Source: Palsa-295 sp963781105 (GTDB lineage Bacteria; Acidobacteriota; Terriglobia; Acidiferrales; UBA7541). Taken from it: a stretch of 64,000 nucleotides of DNA. Below the pieces are notes generated by a model, which saw only the letters and a list, made by a program, of their open reading frames with translations, had not been told where the DNA came from and made no database searches. A program made the position numbers and the translations under genes. The stretch's first letter is position 1; each line of letters starts with the position of its first letter. The stretch spans positions 62,001-126,000 of the forward strand of contig CAWAED010000020.1 of NCBI GenBank assembly GCA_963781105.1, given 5' to 3'. This document shows, one piece after another, positions 8,065 to 16,103 of this stretch.

Positions 8065-9273
8065 TTACTTGGATTGTTTCTGAATTTCCAGCACTTGATC
8101 GAGGATGCGATTGGCGACGTCGAGCTTGCTCAACTTGGGCAGCGGAAATTCGCGGCCGTCGCGCAGATACAGCGTGACGATGTTCGTGTCGGTGTCGAAG
8201 CCCGCGCCTTCCTGCGTCACGTCGTTCGCCACAATCATGTCCGCGCCCTTACGCGCCAGTTTGCCGCGCGCATTTTCAGCGACGCGATCCGTCTCCGCGG
8301 CGAAGCCGACGAGCACGCGATTGCCCTTTTCGCGGCCGAGCTCGGCGAGAATGTCTGGCGTTGGTTCAAGCTCCAATGTGAATCCGCCTGACGCGCGCTT
8401 GATTTTCGAATCGTGCGCCGCAGCGGGACGGTAATCGGAAACCGCAGCGGCCATAATCGTGACATTCGATTCGCGCGCGCGTTCAATCACCATGCGATGC
8501 ATCTGCTCGGTGGCGCGAACCGGCACCCAATCCACGCCTTCCGGAATTTTCAGTTCGGTAGGGCCGCTCACCAGAATCACATGCGCGCCGCGCCGCTGCG
8601 CCGCTTCCGCCAGCGCGTAACCCATCTTGCCCGAAGAGCGATTGGTGAGAAATCGCACCGGGTCAATATCCTCGCAAGTGGGACCGGCGCTTACCAAAAC
8701 CGTCTGGCCCGCAAAATCTTGGCGCAAGCCCAGAACTTCGCAAACTTTTTTGGCGATTGTCTCCGTCGCAGCCAGGCGCCCAGCGCCCGTCATGCCGCAA
8801 GCTAGGTAGCCTTCATCGGGATCGACAACGTGTACGCCTCGCGCGCGCAGCGCCGCAACATTTTGCCGCGTCGCCGGGTGATCCCACATGTTTACGTTCA
8901 TTGCCGGCGCCACCACTACCGGCGCTTTGGTGGCGAGGTAAAGTGTGGAAAGAAAATCCTCTGCGATGCCATGCGCAAATTTTCCCAGAATGTCGGCAGT
9001 GGCGGGAGCAACAAGCAAGAGGTCAATGCGCTGCGCGACGGCGATGTGTTCGATCGCGCTTTCCACATTCGCGGGCGCGGCGCCGGCAGCGCTGAAAAGA
9101 TCGGTGATGACTTTCTGCCCCGTAAGCGCTGCGAAGGTGAGCGGCGTGATGAATTCCTGCGCGGCGCGCGTCATTACTACCTGCACGTCCAATTTTTCCT
9201 GCTGCAGGCGGCGCACCAGTTCCGCGGCCTTGTAAGCAGCCACTCCACCGGTCACACCGAGCGCTATTTTCAT
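8065..9273 (-). CDS. coaBC: Bifunctional phosphopantothenoylcysteine decarboxylase / phosphopantothenate-cysteine ligase
   Basis: This makes 4'-phosphopantetheine, the intermediate before CoaD, whose gene is also in this window (58440). The N-terminal CoaC flavoprotein half starts IALGVTGGVAAYKA, has the PAMNVNMW motif at about residues 122-129, and a CGMTGAGRLA loop with the active-site cysteine near 158. The CoaB half begins near residue 188 with VLVSAGPTCEDIDPVRFLTN. The length of 402 residues is normal. It follows rpoZ by 15 bases in transcription order, an arrangement seen in many bacteria. Confidence 0.95.
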   Translation of the reverse strand: MKIALGVTGGVAAYKAAELVRRLQQEKLDVQVVMTRAAQEFITPLTFAALTGQKVITDLFSAAGAAPANVESAIEHIAVAQRIDLLLVAPATADILGKFAHGIAEDFLSTLYLATKAPVVVAPAMNVNMWDHPATRQNVAALRARGVHVVDPDEGYLACGMTGAGRLAATETIAKKVCEVLGLRQDFAGQTVLVSAGPTCEDIDPVRFLTNRSSGKMGYALAEAAQRRGAHVILVSGPTELKIPEGVDWVPVRATEQMHRMVIERARESNVTIMAAAVSDYRPAAAHDSKIKRASGGFTLELEPTPDILAELGREKGNRVLVGFAAETDRVAENARGKLARKGADMIVANDVTQEGAGFDTDTNIVTLYLRDGREFPLPKLSKLDVANRILDQVLEIQKQSK

Positions 9274-9288
9274 TGCATCACCGCGGGC

Positions 9289-9534
9289 CTAGGACTTCCG
9301 CCGCTTCTCTTCCTTGTCTTCGGCAGCTTCGTTGAGGTGCGGCGCGTCATATTCCAGCAGGCCCTTCTGCAATTCTTCTTCGGCGATGCGCGTGGTCTTG
9401 CGCGAGCGGGGATTATCCACCATGGGCCGCCCCCCGATTAATAATTGCCGCGCGCGCCGCGCGACCACTACCACATAGGCAAACTGGCTTTCTGGTGCAT
9501 CCTTGAGAACGGCCATGTGAAGATCAGCCTCCAA
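9289..9534 (-). CDS. rpoZ: RNA polymerase omega subunit
   Basis: Omega helps assemble RNA polymerase by chaperoning beta-prime. The 81-residue protein has the family pattern: FAYVVVVARRARQLLIG, then a lone proline and arginine, and KTTRIAEEELQKGLLEY. An acidic-basic tail follows. Its start overlaps the end of gmk by 11 bases, which suggests translational coupling; gmk-rpoZ is a widespread gene pair. Confidence 0.9.
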   Translation of the reverse strand: MEADLHMAVLKDAPESQFAYVVVVARRARQLLIGGRPMVDNPRSRKTTRIAEEELQKGLLEYDAPHLNEAAEDKEEKRRKS

Positions 9535-10144
9535 AAGACTTCAAGATTTCGCGAATTCGTTCTTCATTACGCGCCACTCGGCAACGCGAACCCAGAGCGA
9601 TGGCCTGCACTTCCCTGCCCGCGCGCTCCAAGTCGTCGTTGATCACCGCAAAATCGTAGCTGCTGTAGTTCAACATTTCCTGGCGCGCGCGTTCCAGCCG
9701 CCGGTGGATCTCATCCTCCGAATCCTGCCCCCGAGCCCGGATTCGGCGTTCCAATTCCGCGCGCGAAGGCGGCAGCACAAACACCGCAACCACGCCCGGA
9801 AGTTTCTGCTTTACCTGCAGAGCGCCCTGGACGTCAATTTCCAGGACCAAATCTTTTTTCTGCGCCTGCGCCGCTTCCAGCCATTTCCGCGGCGTGCCGT
9901 ACCAATTCTTGCCGAACACCTGGGCATATTCCAGGAATTCGCCGCGCTCGACCATCTGCTGGAATTCAGCCTCGGAAACGAAATTGTACCATTTGCCGTT
10001 GCTCTCCGTCCCGCGCGGCGCGCGCGTAGTGCACGAAACAGATAGCAGCGTGCCGGGGACCTCCAGAATTTTTTCCACCAGTGTGGATTTCCCGGAACCC
10101 GAGGGGCCGGAGACGATCAGCACCAACGGGTCCGCTTGGCTCAT
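9524..10144 (-). CDS. gmk: Guanylate kinase
   Basis: This phosphorylates GMP to GDP. The P-loop VSGPSGSGKSTLVEK is at about residues 10-24. It is followed by the GMP-binding SCTTRAPRGTE segment, the FLEYAQVFGKNWYGTP lid and VLEIDVQGALQVK. The length of 206 residues is standard. The start overlaps the yicC stop by four bases. Together with yicC and rpoZ it forms a conserved block. Confidence 0.96.
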   Translation of the reverse strand: MSQADPLVLIVSGPSGSGKSTLVEKILEVPGTLLSVSCTTRAPRGTESNGKWYNFVSEAEFQQMVERGEFLEYAQVFGKNWYGTPRKWLEAAQAQKKDLVLEIDVQGALQVKQKLPGVVAVFVLPPSRAELERRIRARGQDSEDEIHRRLERARQEMLNYSSYDFAVINDDLERAGREVQAIALGSRCRVARNEERIREILKSFGG

Positions 10145-11091
10145 TCGATGTTCTGCACCTGTTCCCGCAATTTCTCGATTTCGGATTTTATTTCCAGGCC
10201 CAGGCGCGTGATCTCCAGGCCTTCTCCGTCGTTCCCCGGCGATTTCGAAAGCAAGGTATTCGATTCGCGCTGCATTTCCTGCAGCAGGAAATCGAGCTTC
10301 TTGCCGACGTCCGCCGCGCCCACCAGCAGCGATTCGAATTGTTGCACGTGACTGCGCAATCGCGCCAGTTCCTCGGTCACATCGCTGCGCTCGGCGGCGA
10401 TGGAAGTTTCCTGAGCGAGGCGCGTGGGGTCAAGCTGCGCTTCCCCGAGCAGTTCCTGCAAACGCGTCTGCAGGCGGCGCGCAAACGCGGGACGCGCGTT
10501 TTCAGCCAACACATCCACCTTCGCTGCGAGCGCGGCAATCACGCACAGGCGCGCAGACATTTCTTCGCGAAGGTGACCGGCCTCTTCTTCGCGCATCGCA
10601 TCGAGCTTCACCAGCGCTTCGTTCAGGCAGCTCATCACCACTTTTTCCAGGCTCTCGAGTTCTTCTTCGAGCGAAGCCGCTGGCGGGCCAATCACTCCGG
10701 GCAAGCGCAGGATCGAGGCCAGGTCCGGCTCGGTTGCGATGCCGAATTCTTTGCGCAACGATTCGACGGCCTTCAGATACGCAGCGGCGACCTCGCGGTT
10801 CACGCCCACCGCCGCGGGCCCAGCCAGCTCGTAATACAAAGTCACATCCAAATGACCGCGGCGCACGCGTTCACGCAAAAGCTGGCGAATCCTCGGCTCG
10901 AGCGGCTCGAATCCTTCGGGAATGCGCAAATGCAAATCGAGGAAGCGGTGATTCACCGCGCGAATCGTGACCCGCAAGCTCCAGCCATTTTCCACGGCGC
11001 GGGCTTGGGCGTAGCCGGTCATGGACTTCAAGCTCGGGGTGCGCGGCTTGGCGACATTCACGGCGATGGATTTTGGTCCTGTGCTGGACAT
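10141..11091 (-). CDS. yicC: YicC-family endoribonuclease
   Basis: The YicC family contains RNases that take part in RNA turnover (E. coli YicC acts on the RyhB small RNA). The protein reads SMTGYAQARAVENG near its start and RAVNHRFLDLHLRIPEGFEPLEPRIRQLL next, then the C-terminal DUF1732 region with KKLDFLLQEMQRESNTLLSK, which is the family signature. ATG 11091 gives 316 residues and lies five bases after the msbA stop; the frame stays open upstream inside msbA, but that part does not resemble the family. Its stop overlaps the gmk start. Confidence 0.92.
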   Translation of the reverse strand: MSSTGPKSIAVNVAKPRTPSLKSMTGYAQARAVENGWSLRVTIRAVNHRFLDLHLRIPEGFEPLEPRIRQLLRERVRRGHLDVTLYYELAGPAAVGVNREVAAAYLKAVESLRKEFGIATEPDLASILRLPGVIGPPAASLEEELESLEKVVMSCLNEALVKLDAMREEEAGHLREEMSARLCVIAALAAKVDVLAENARPAFARRLQTRLQELLGEAQLDPTRLAQETSIAAERSDVTEELARLRSHVQQFESLLVGAADVGKKLDFLLQEMQRESNTLLSKSPGNDGEGLEITRLGLEIKSEIEKLREQVQNIE

Positions 11092-11095
11092 GCGC

Positions 11096-12943
11096 TTACA
11101 CCGACTCGGCGGTTCGCGACGCCGGCTCCGCATCTTGAAACTGCATATTGTACAAACGGGCGTACAAGCCGCGGCGCTCCAGTAACTCTTCGTGAGTACC
11201 GCGCTCGCGAATTGTGCCTGCTTCGAGCACGGCAATCAAGTCGGCGCGGCGAATTGTTGAAAGACGGTGCGCGATGACGAATACCGTGCGGCCAGTCATC
11301 AGATTGTTCAACGCGCTTTGCACCAGCATTTCGGATTCGGAATCCAGCTCGGACGTCGCTTCATCGAGGATTAGAATCGGCGCATCTTTTAGCAACGCGC
11401 GCGCAATCGCCAGGCGCTGGCGCTGGCCTCCGGAAAGCCGCTGGCCGCGGTCGCCGATCAGCGTCTGATAGCCCTTCGGCATTTGCGTGATGAAATCGTG
11501 GGCCATCGCCGCTTTCGCCGCCGCGACCACTTTATCGTTCGGCATATTCGGCTGGCCGTAGCAGAGGTTGTTCCAGATCGTGTCGTTGAACAAGATAGTT
11601 TCCTGCGTAACGATCGCCATCTGCTCACGCAGCGAGCGCAGCGTCAGATCCCGCACATCGTGCCCGTCAATGCGGACGACGCCCGACGTCGCTGCAAAAA
11701 AGCGCGGCAGCAGATTCACGAGGGTGGTCTTTCCGGCGCCGCTCGACCCGACAATCGCGACCACAGCGCCCGCCGGCACTTTCAGATTGATATTTTTCAG
11801 CGTCGCGGACTCGCCATCCTCGTACACGAATGTCGCATCGTCGAACTCGACGCTAGTCGAAAAGCGCGGCAGCACTTGGGCGCCCGGCGCATCGAGCTTT
11901 TCCTCGGGCAAATCGAGGAACCTGAAAACCTGCGCCGATGTTCCCAACGCCTGCACAAACAGTTGGTAAATCCCGCCGAGGCGTTTAATCGGCTCATAGG
12001 CTTTGAAAAGAGCAAAGGTAAAAGCGCCGAAAGATCCGATGGTCATGCGGTCCGCTTTGATTTCGCCGCGCGCGAAGAAAAGAATCATGGACACGACAAC
12101 CGCGCCCAGCACATCCATGACCGGCCCGGTGGCGGCCATGGCCCGAATCCAGCGCATGTTCTCGCGCAGCAGATTGCGCGCGGCTTCGCCGAATTTCCGG
12201 ATTTCGAAGCCTTCCATTCCGAAAGCTTTTACGACGCGGTTTCCGCTGATGGTTTCCTGCAGGATTTGGCTCAGATCGGCGAGGCGCGAACGGCTTTTTT
12301 CCGTCGAGCGGCGAATGCGGCGCGTCAACTTTCCAACGGGCCACACCACCAGAGGTACCAGCACAGCCGCGCCAATCGCCATCCGCCAATCAACTACTAG
12401 CAGCACGACGACAAATATAACGAGGCTGAAAATCTGCCGGAAGAAATCCGCCAAGTAATCGGAAAACGCGCTGCGCACCTGCTCGATATCGCTGATGACC
12501 GCGGACATCACCCGGCCCACGGGATTATCGTGAAAAAATCCAACAGGCTGCTGCACCACCCTTGCATACACGCGGTTGCGCAAGTCCGTGATGCCGGCGA
12601 GGCCCACATACTGAATCAGCGTGGCGCCGAAATATTCCGCGAAGGCCTGGAACAAAAAGATGAACAGCAGCGCCAGCGCAAACACCGACCACACGTGATG
12701 CACGCGCGCCGGAACGAAATCGTTCATGTAAACGATCCGGTCGGTGCCGGGAACGTGGAAGAGCACCAATTTCTGCAGCGACGACTGCGGATTCAGCACC
12801 ACGTCAATCGCGGGCTTGATGGCAAACGCCACCAGCCCTTCCGCCACGCCCATGCCCGCCATCAGCAAAACTCCCACGGCCAGCGCAGGGCTGTGCGGAG
12901 CAAGATAACGCATAAGACGGCGAAGCTCTTCGCCTTGCGTCAT
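11096..12943 (-). CDS. msbA: Lipid A/phospholipid flippase-type ABC exporter (MsbA-like)
   Basis: This homodimeric half-transporter has a six-helix membrane domain (about residues 15-320) fused to an ATPase. The ATPase carries Walker A VGSSGAGKTTLVNLLPRF, the signature LSGGQRQRLAIARAL and Walker B ILILDEATSELD. In this position, next to lptC-lptB genes, lipid A flipping across the inner membrane is the likely job; other lipid or drug exporters have the same architecture. ATG 12943 is preferred as start; TTG 12991 would add 16 residues. It is 72 bases after rapZ in transcription order. Confidence 0.87.
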   Translation of the reverse strand: MTQGEELRRLMRYLAPHSPALAVGVLLMAGMGVAEGLVAFAIKPAIDVVLNPQSSLQKLVLFHVPGTDRIVYMNDFVPARVHHVWSVFALALLFIFLFQAFAEYFGATLIQYVGLAGITDLRNRVYARVVQQPVGFFHDNPVGRVMSAVISDIEQVRSAFSDYLADFFRQIFSLVIFVVVLLVVDWRMAIGAAVLVPLVVWPVGKLTRRIRRSTEKSRSRLADLSQILQETISGNRVVKAFGMEGFEIRKFGEAARNLLRENMRWIRAMAATGPVMDVLGAVVVSMILFFARGEIKADRMTIGSFGAFTFALFKAYEPIKRLGGIYQLFVQALGTSAQVFRFLDLPEEKLDAPGAQVLPRFSTSVEFDDATFVYEDGESATLKNINLKVPAGAVVAIVGSSGAGKTTLVNLLPRFFAATSGVVRIDGHDVRDLTLRSLREQMAIVTQETILFNDTIWNNLCYGQPNMPNDKVVAAAKAAMAHDFITQMPKGYQTLIGDRGQRLSGGQRQRLAIARALLKDAPILILDEATSELDSESEMLVQSALNNLMTGRTVFVIAHRLSTIRRADLIAVLEAGTIRERGTHEELLERRGLYARLYNMQFQDAEPASRTAESV

Positions 12944-13015
12944 GGTGGCAGCTTCTTGTTTTATTTCAGGATCCAACTTGCCAGCCCTCAAAGCCGCCCC
13001 AGCGGCCGCCCAGTT

Positions 13016-13912
13016 TCAAGACACCGACTTGTCGATGTCGCGATGCACGACCTTCGCCGAATAGTTCTTGCGCTTTAGATCGCGCCGAATCACTTCCGCC
13101 AGCGCCACCGAGCGATGGCGCCCCCCGGTGCATCCCAACGCCACCGTCAGATAGCTTTTGCCCTCGCGAATATAGTGCGGAATCAGATAGAGCAACAGGC
13201 TTTCGATCCTCCGCAAAAATTCTCCGGTTTGCGGGAACGAGCGGATATAGCGAACCACGCGCTGATCCTTGCCGCTAAATGGCCGCAAGCGCGGAATGAA
13301 ATGCGGATTGGGCAGAAAACGCACGTCGAACACGAGGTCCGCGTCCGCGGGAATGCCGTAGCGAAATCCGAAGCTGACCACCGAAACCAGCAGTGGCCGG
13401 CGCCCAGGATTCTGAAACCGGTCAATGATGAATTGCCGCAGCTCGTGAACGTTGAACTTCGTGGTGTCAATCACGACGTCCGCCAAGCGGCGGATCGGCG
13501 CCATACGCCGCCGCTCCAAGCGGATACCCTCTGCTACGGAGCCGTTCTGGCTGAGAGGATGCGGACGGCGCGTTTCGCTGAACCGCCTCAACAGCGCTTC
13601 GTCGCTCGCTTCGACGAATACCAGCGTGGCGGGATGTTCGGCGGCGAGCTTGCGATAAATGCCCGGCAGCTTTTCGATCTGTTCGCCTTCGCGCGCATCC
13701 ACCAGCAGCGCCGCGCGCTCCACCTCGCCCACGCCTTCCACGTAAAGTTCGCTGAATTTGGGAATCAAGCCGACCGGCAGATTATCTATGCAATAAAATC
13801 CGAGGTCTTCGAAAGTATTCAGGACGGAACCTTTGCCGGAGCCGGAAAGGCCGGTGAGAAGAACCAACTGGCGAGCGTCGCGATTTCTATTTCTGGGCTG
13901 GCGGCGCGGCAC
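13016..13912 (-). CDS. rapZ: RNase adapter protein / nucleotide-binding protein RapZ
   Basis: RapZ (YvcJ family) senses glucosamine-6-phosphate and guides RNase E to a small RNA in E. coli. The 298-residue protein has the P-loop region TGLSGSGKGSVLNTFEDLGFYCIDNLP, here split as TGLSGSGKGSV and FEDLGFYCIDNLP, the mid-region SFGFRYGIPADADLVFDVRFLPNP, and the C-terminal GCTGGRHRSV. The base after the P-loop lysine codes glycine where Ser/Thr is usual. The start is GTG nine bases after the rpoN stop. The order rpoN-rapZ is common, but the hpf and ptsN genes often found between them are absent. Confidence 0.93.
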   Translation of the reverse strand: MPRRQPRNRNRDARQLVLLTGLSGSGKGSVLNTFEDLGFYCIDNLPVGLIPKFSELYVEGVGEVERAALLVDAREGEQIEKLPGIYRKLAAEHPATLVFVEASDEALLRRFSETRRPHPLSQNGSVAEGIRLERRRMAPIRRLADVVIDTTKFNVHELRQFIIDRFQNPGRRPLLVSVVSFGFRYGIPADADLVFDVRFLPNPHFIPRLRPFSGKDQRVVRYIRSFPQTGEFLRRIESLLLYLIPHYIREGKSYLTVALGCTGGRHRSVALAEVIRRDLKRKNYSAKVVHRDIDKSVS

Positions 13913-13921
13913 GGCGGGCTG

Positions 13922-15367
13922 TTAACCCTTCACTCGTCGGCGGTGCGTACTGGGGATGCGCAAATCCTCTCGATATTTCGCGACGGTGCGGCGCGTCACT
14001 TGAATGCCTTCTTCGCTGAGCCGCTTCGTGATTTGTTCGTCGGTCAACGGGTGCGTGGTGTCTTCGTCTTCGATCATTTTCTTCACGCGGCGCTTCAGTG
14101 AAAGCAGGGACATCTCACTGCCCTGCGGCCCATTCACCGATTCGCTGAAGAAATAACGCAGCTCCAGGACGCCCTGCGGCGTGTGCACGTATTTATTGGC
14201 CACGGCACGGCTGACGGTGGAAGGATGCACGCCCACTTCCTCCGCCACTTCCTTGATCATCATGGGCTTCAGATGATCCGCGCCATAGTCCAGAAAATCG
14301 CCTTGGCGGCGCAGGATGGATTGGCACACGCGCTGGATGGTGTGTTTGCGCTGCTCGATATTTTTCATCAGCTGAATCGCGGCGGTGAAACGCTCTTTCA
14401 CGTAATTGCGCACGTCGCGGTCGGCCGCATCGCGCGCCAGCAGGCGCCGGTACATCGGATTCAGGCGCAGCTGCGGCAAGTCGTCTTCGTTCATCAGCGC
14501 CTGCCATTCGCCGTCCACTTTGCGGAATTGCACGTCCGGCTCGACCAGCCGCGGCTCGGTGTGGTTGTAACGCAGCCCCGGCTTGGGATCGAGCTGCTTG
14601 ATCACGTCCACGGCGCGCTTCACGAGTTCCACCGGGCGATTCAACGCGCGCGCCACTTCTTTCAGCTGATTATTCTGCAGCAGTTTCAGATGCTCCGCGA
14701 TGATCTGCTGCGCCAAAGTATTTTGCGGGTCCACCAGCTTGAGCTGCAGCAGCAGACATTCCTGCAAATCGCGCGCGCCCACGCCGGGAGGATCGAATTC
14801 CTGCACCATGGCCAGCGCTTCTTCCACGTCGTCCATCGTGTAGTTGCCGGACGCTGCCAGTTCGTCGAGCGTCGCGGTCAAATAGCCGTTTTCGTCGAGA
14901 TTGCCGATGATGCCATCGGCGATTTTGCGCACGGTTTCGGTGCAGATGCTGACGCTCAGCTGCCAGGTCAAATGGTCGGCAAGGTTCTGCGCGGAAGAGA
15001 GGAACTTATCAAAGGAAGGACGCTCGATATCTTCGCGTTCACTGCCCGCGGAGCGCTCCGCCCCAGAATCGAGGTACTGCGAGAAGAAGGAGCCAAAATC
15101 GAATTCGTCGAAGGGATTCGCTTCGGGCTTCTCGGGAACTTTTTCGATTTCCTTTTTGAGGAAAGCCTCGTCGGTATAACTGTCCTGCGCCGCCGCGTCG
15201 CCTTCCGCTACTTCGTCCAGAACCGGGTTCGCCATGATCTCCTGATTGATCATCTCCCGCAGTTCCAAGCGGTTCAGCGCCAGCACGCTGACCATCTGAA
15301 CAAGCCCCGGCGTCAAAATCTGCTTTTGCGCGACGCGGAGACTCAGTTTGGGTGCGAGCCAGTTCAT
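13922..15367 (-). CDS. rpoN: RNA polymerase sigma-54 factor
   Basis: Sigma-54 reads -24/-12 promoters and needs an AAA+ activator. Region I is present (SLRVAQKQILTPGLVQMVSVLALNRLEL, in two visible glutamine-rich helices), followed by an acidic region II and the core-binding region. The RpoN box (VTRRTVAKYRE) lies near residues 457-468. The length of 481 residues is normal. The ATG at 15367 lies four bases after lptB in transcription order. A strong sigma-54 promoter candidate in the same window lies in front of the pilin operon at 43977-43992. Confidence 0.96.
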   Translation of the reverse strand: MNWLAPKLSLRVAQKQILTPGLVQMVSVLALNRLELREMINQEIMANPVLDEVAEGDAAAQDSYTDEAFLKKEIEKVPEKPEANPFDEFDFGSFFSQYLDSGAERSAGSEREDIERPSFDKFLSSAQNLADHLTWQLSVSICTETVRKIADGIIGNLDENGYLTATLDELAASGNYTMDDVEEALAMVQEFDPPGVGARDLQECLLLQLKLVDPQNTLAQQIIAEHLKLLQNNQLKEVARALNRPVELVKRAVDVIKQLDPKPGLRYNHTEPRLVEPDVQFRKVDGEWQALMNEDDLPQLRLNPMYRRLLARDAADRDVRNYVKERFTAAIQLMKNIEQRKHTIQRVCQSILRRQGDFLDYGADHLKPMMIKEVAEEVGVHPSTVSRAVANKYVHTPQGVLELRYFFSESVNGPQGSEMSLLSLKRRVKKMIEDEDTTHPLTDEQITKRLSEEGIQVTRRTVAKYREDLRIPSTHRRRVKG

Positions 15368-15371
15368 ATCG

Positions 15372-16097
15372 TCAGTTTAACCGGAATCCTTCTCCCAGAT
15401 AGATGCGGCGAACCTCGGCGTTGGTTGAAAGGTCACCCGGCGTACCGGCGAAAAGGATTTTGCCTTCGCTGATAATGTAGGCGCGGTTGGTCACCGCCAG
15501 GGTATCGCGCACGTTGTGATCGGTCACCAGCACTCCAATTCCCGCGGCGCTCAAATCCGCAATGATCTTCTGTATATCCACTACGGTCAGCGGATCAATC
15601 CCCGCAAATGGCTCATCCAAAAGCACAAACGAGGGCGAAAGCACCAGGGAGCGCGCGATTTCCAGCCTGCGCCGCTCGCCGCCGGAGAGCACGTATGCCC
15701 GGCTGTAGCGCACCCCTTCCAACCCCATCTGTGCCAGCAACTCTTCCACCCTGTCGCGCCGCTGCTCAGACGTCAACGGCAGCGTCTCGAGAACCGCAAG
15801 CAAGTTCTCTTCCACTGTCAGTTTCCGAAATACTGAAGGCTCTTGGGGTAGGTAGCTGATGCCGCTGCGGGCCCGAAGGTACATGGGCAAGTCGGTGATG
15901 TCCTCGCCGTCCAGTAAAACGCGCCCATAGTCCGGACGAGCGAGGCCGACCAGGATGTAGAACGTCGTAGTCTTTCCTGCGCCGTTCGGCCCGAGCAACC
16001 CAACCACTTCGCCCTGCTGAATCTCCAGACTGATTTTATCGACAACCTTACGTCCGCGATAAGACTTGCTTAGATCGGCGGCCTGGAGTTTCAACAT
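15372..16097 (-). CDS. lptB: LPS export ABC transporter ATP-binding protein
   Basis: LptB powers extraction of lipopolysaccharide from the inner membrane with LptF/LptG. The 241-residue ATPase has Walker A GPNGAGKTTTFYILVGL near residue 36, the signature LSGGERRRLEIARSL and Walker B FVLLDEPFAGIDP. The IADLSAAGIGVLVTDHNVRDTL switch segment is typical for LptB. It follows the LptC/LptA-like gene by six bases and precedes rpoN, a very common arrangement in Gram-negative bacteria. Confidence 0.95.
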   Translation of the reverse strand: MLKLQAADLSKSYRGRKVVDKISLEIQQGEVVGLLGPNGAGKTTTFYILVGLARPDYGRVLLDGEDITDLPMYLRARSGISYLPQEPSVFRKLTVEENLLAVLETLPLTSEQRRDRVEELLAQMGLEGVRYSRAYVLSGGERRRLEIARSLVLSPSFVLLDEPFAGIDPLTVVDIQKIIADLSAAGIGVLVTDHNVRDTLAVTNRAYIISEGKILFAGTPGDLSTNAEVRRIYLGEGFRLN

Positions 16098-16103
16098 GCC
16101 GGT

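Noticed and set aside
14183..15472. A 429-residue open frame on the plus strand opposite rpoN
   Set aside because: Antisense shadow of rpoN.
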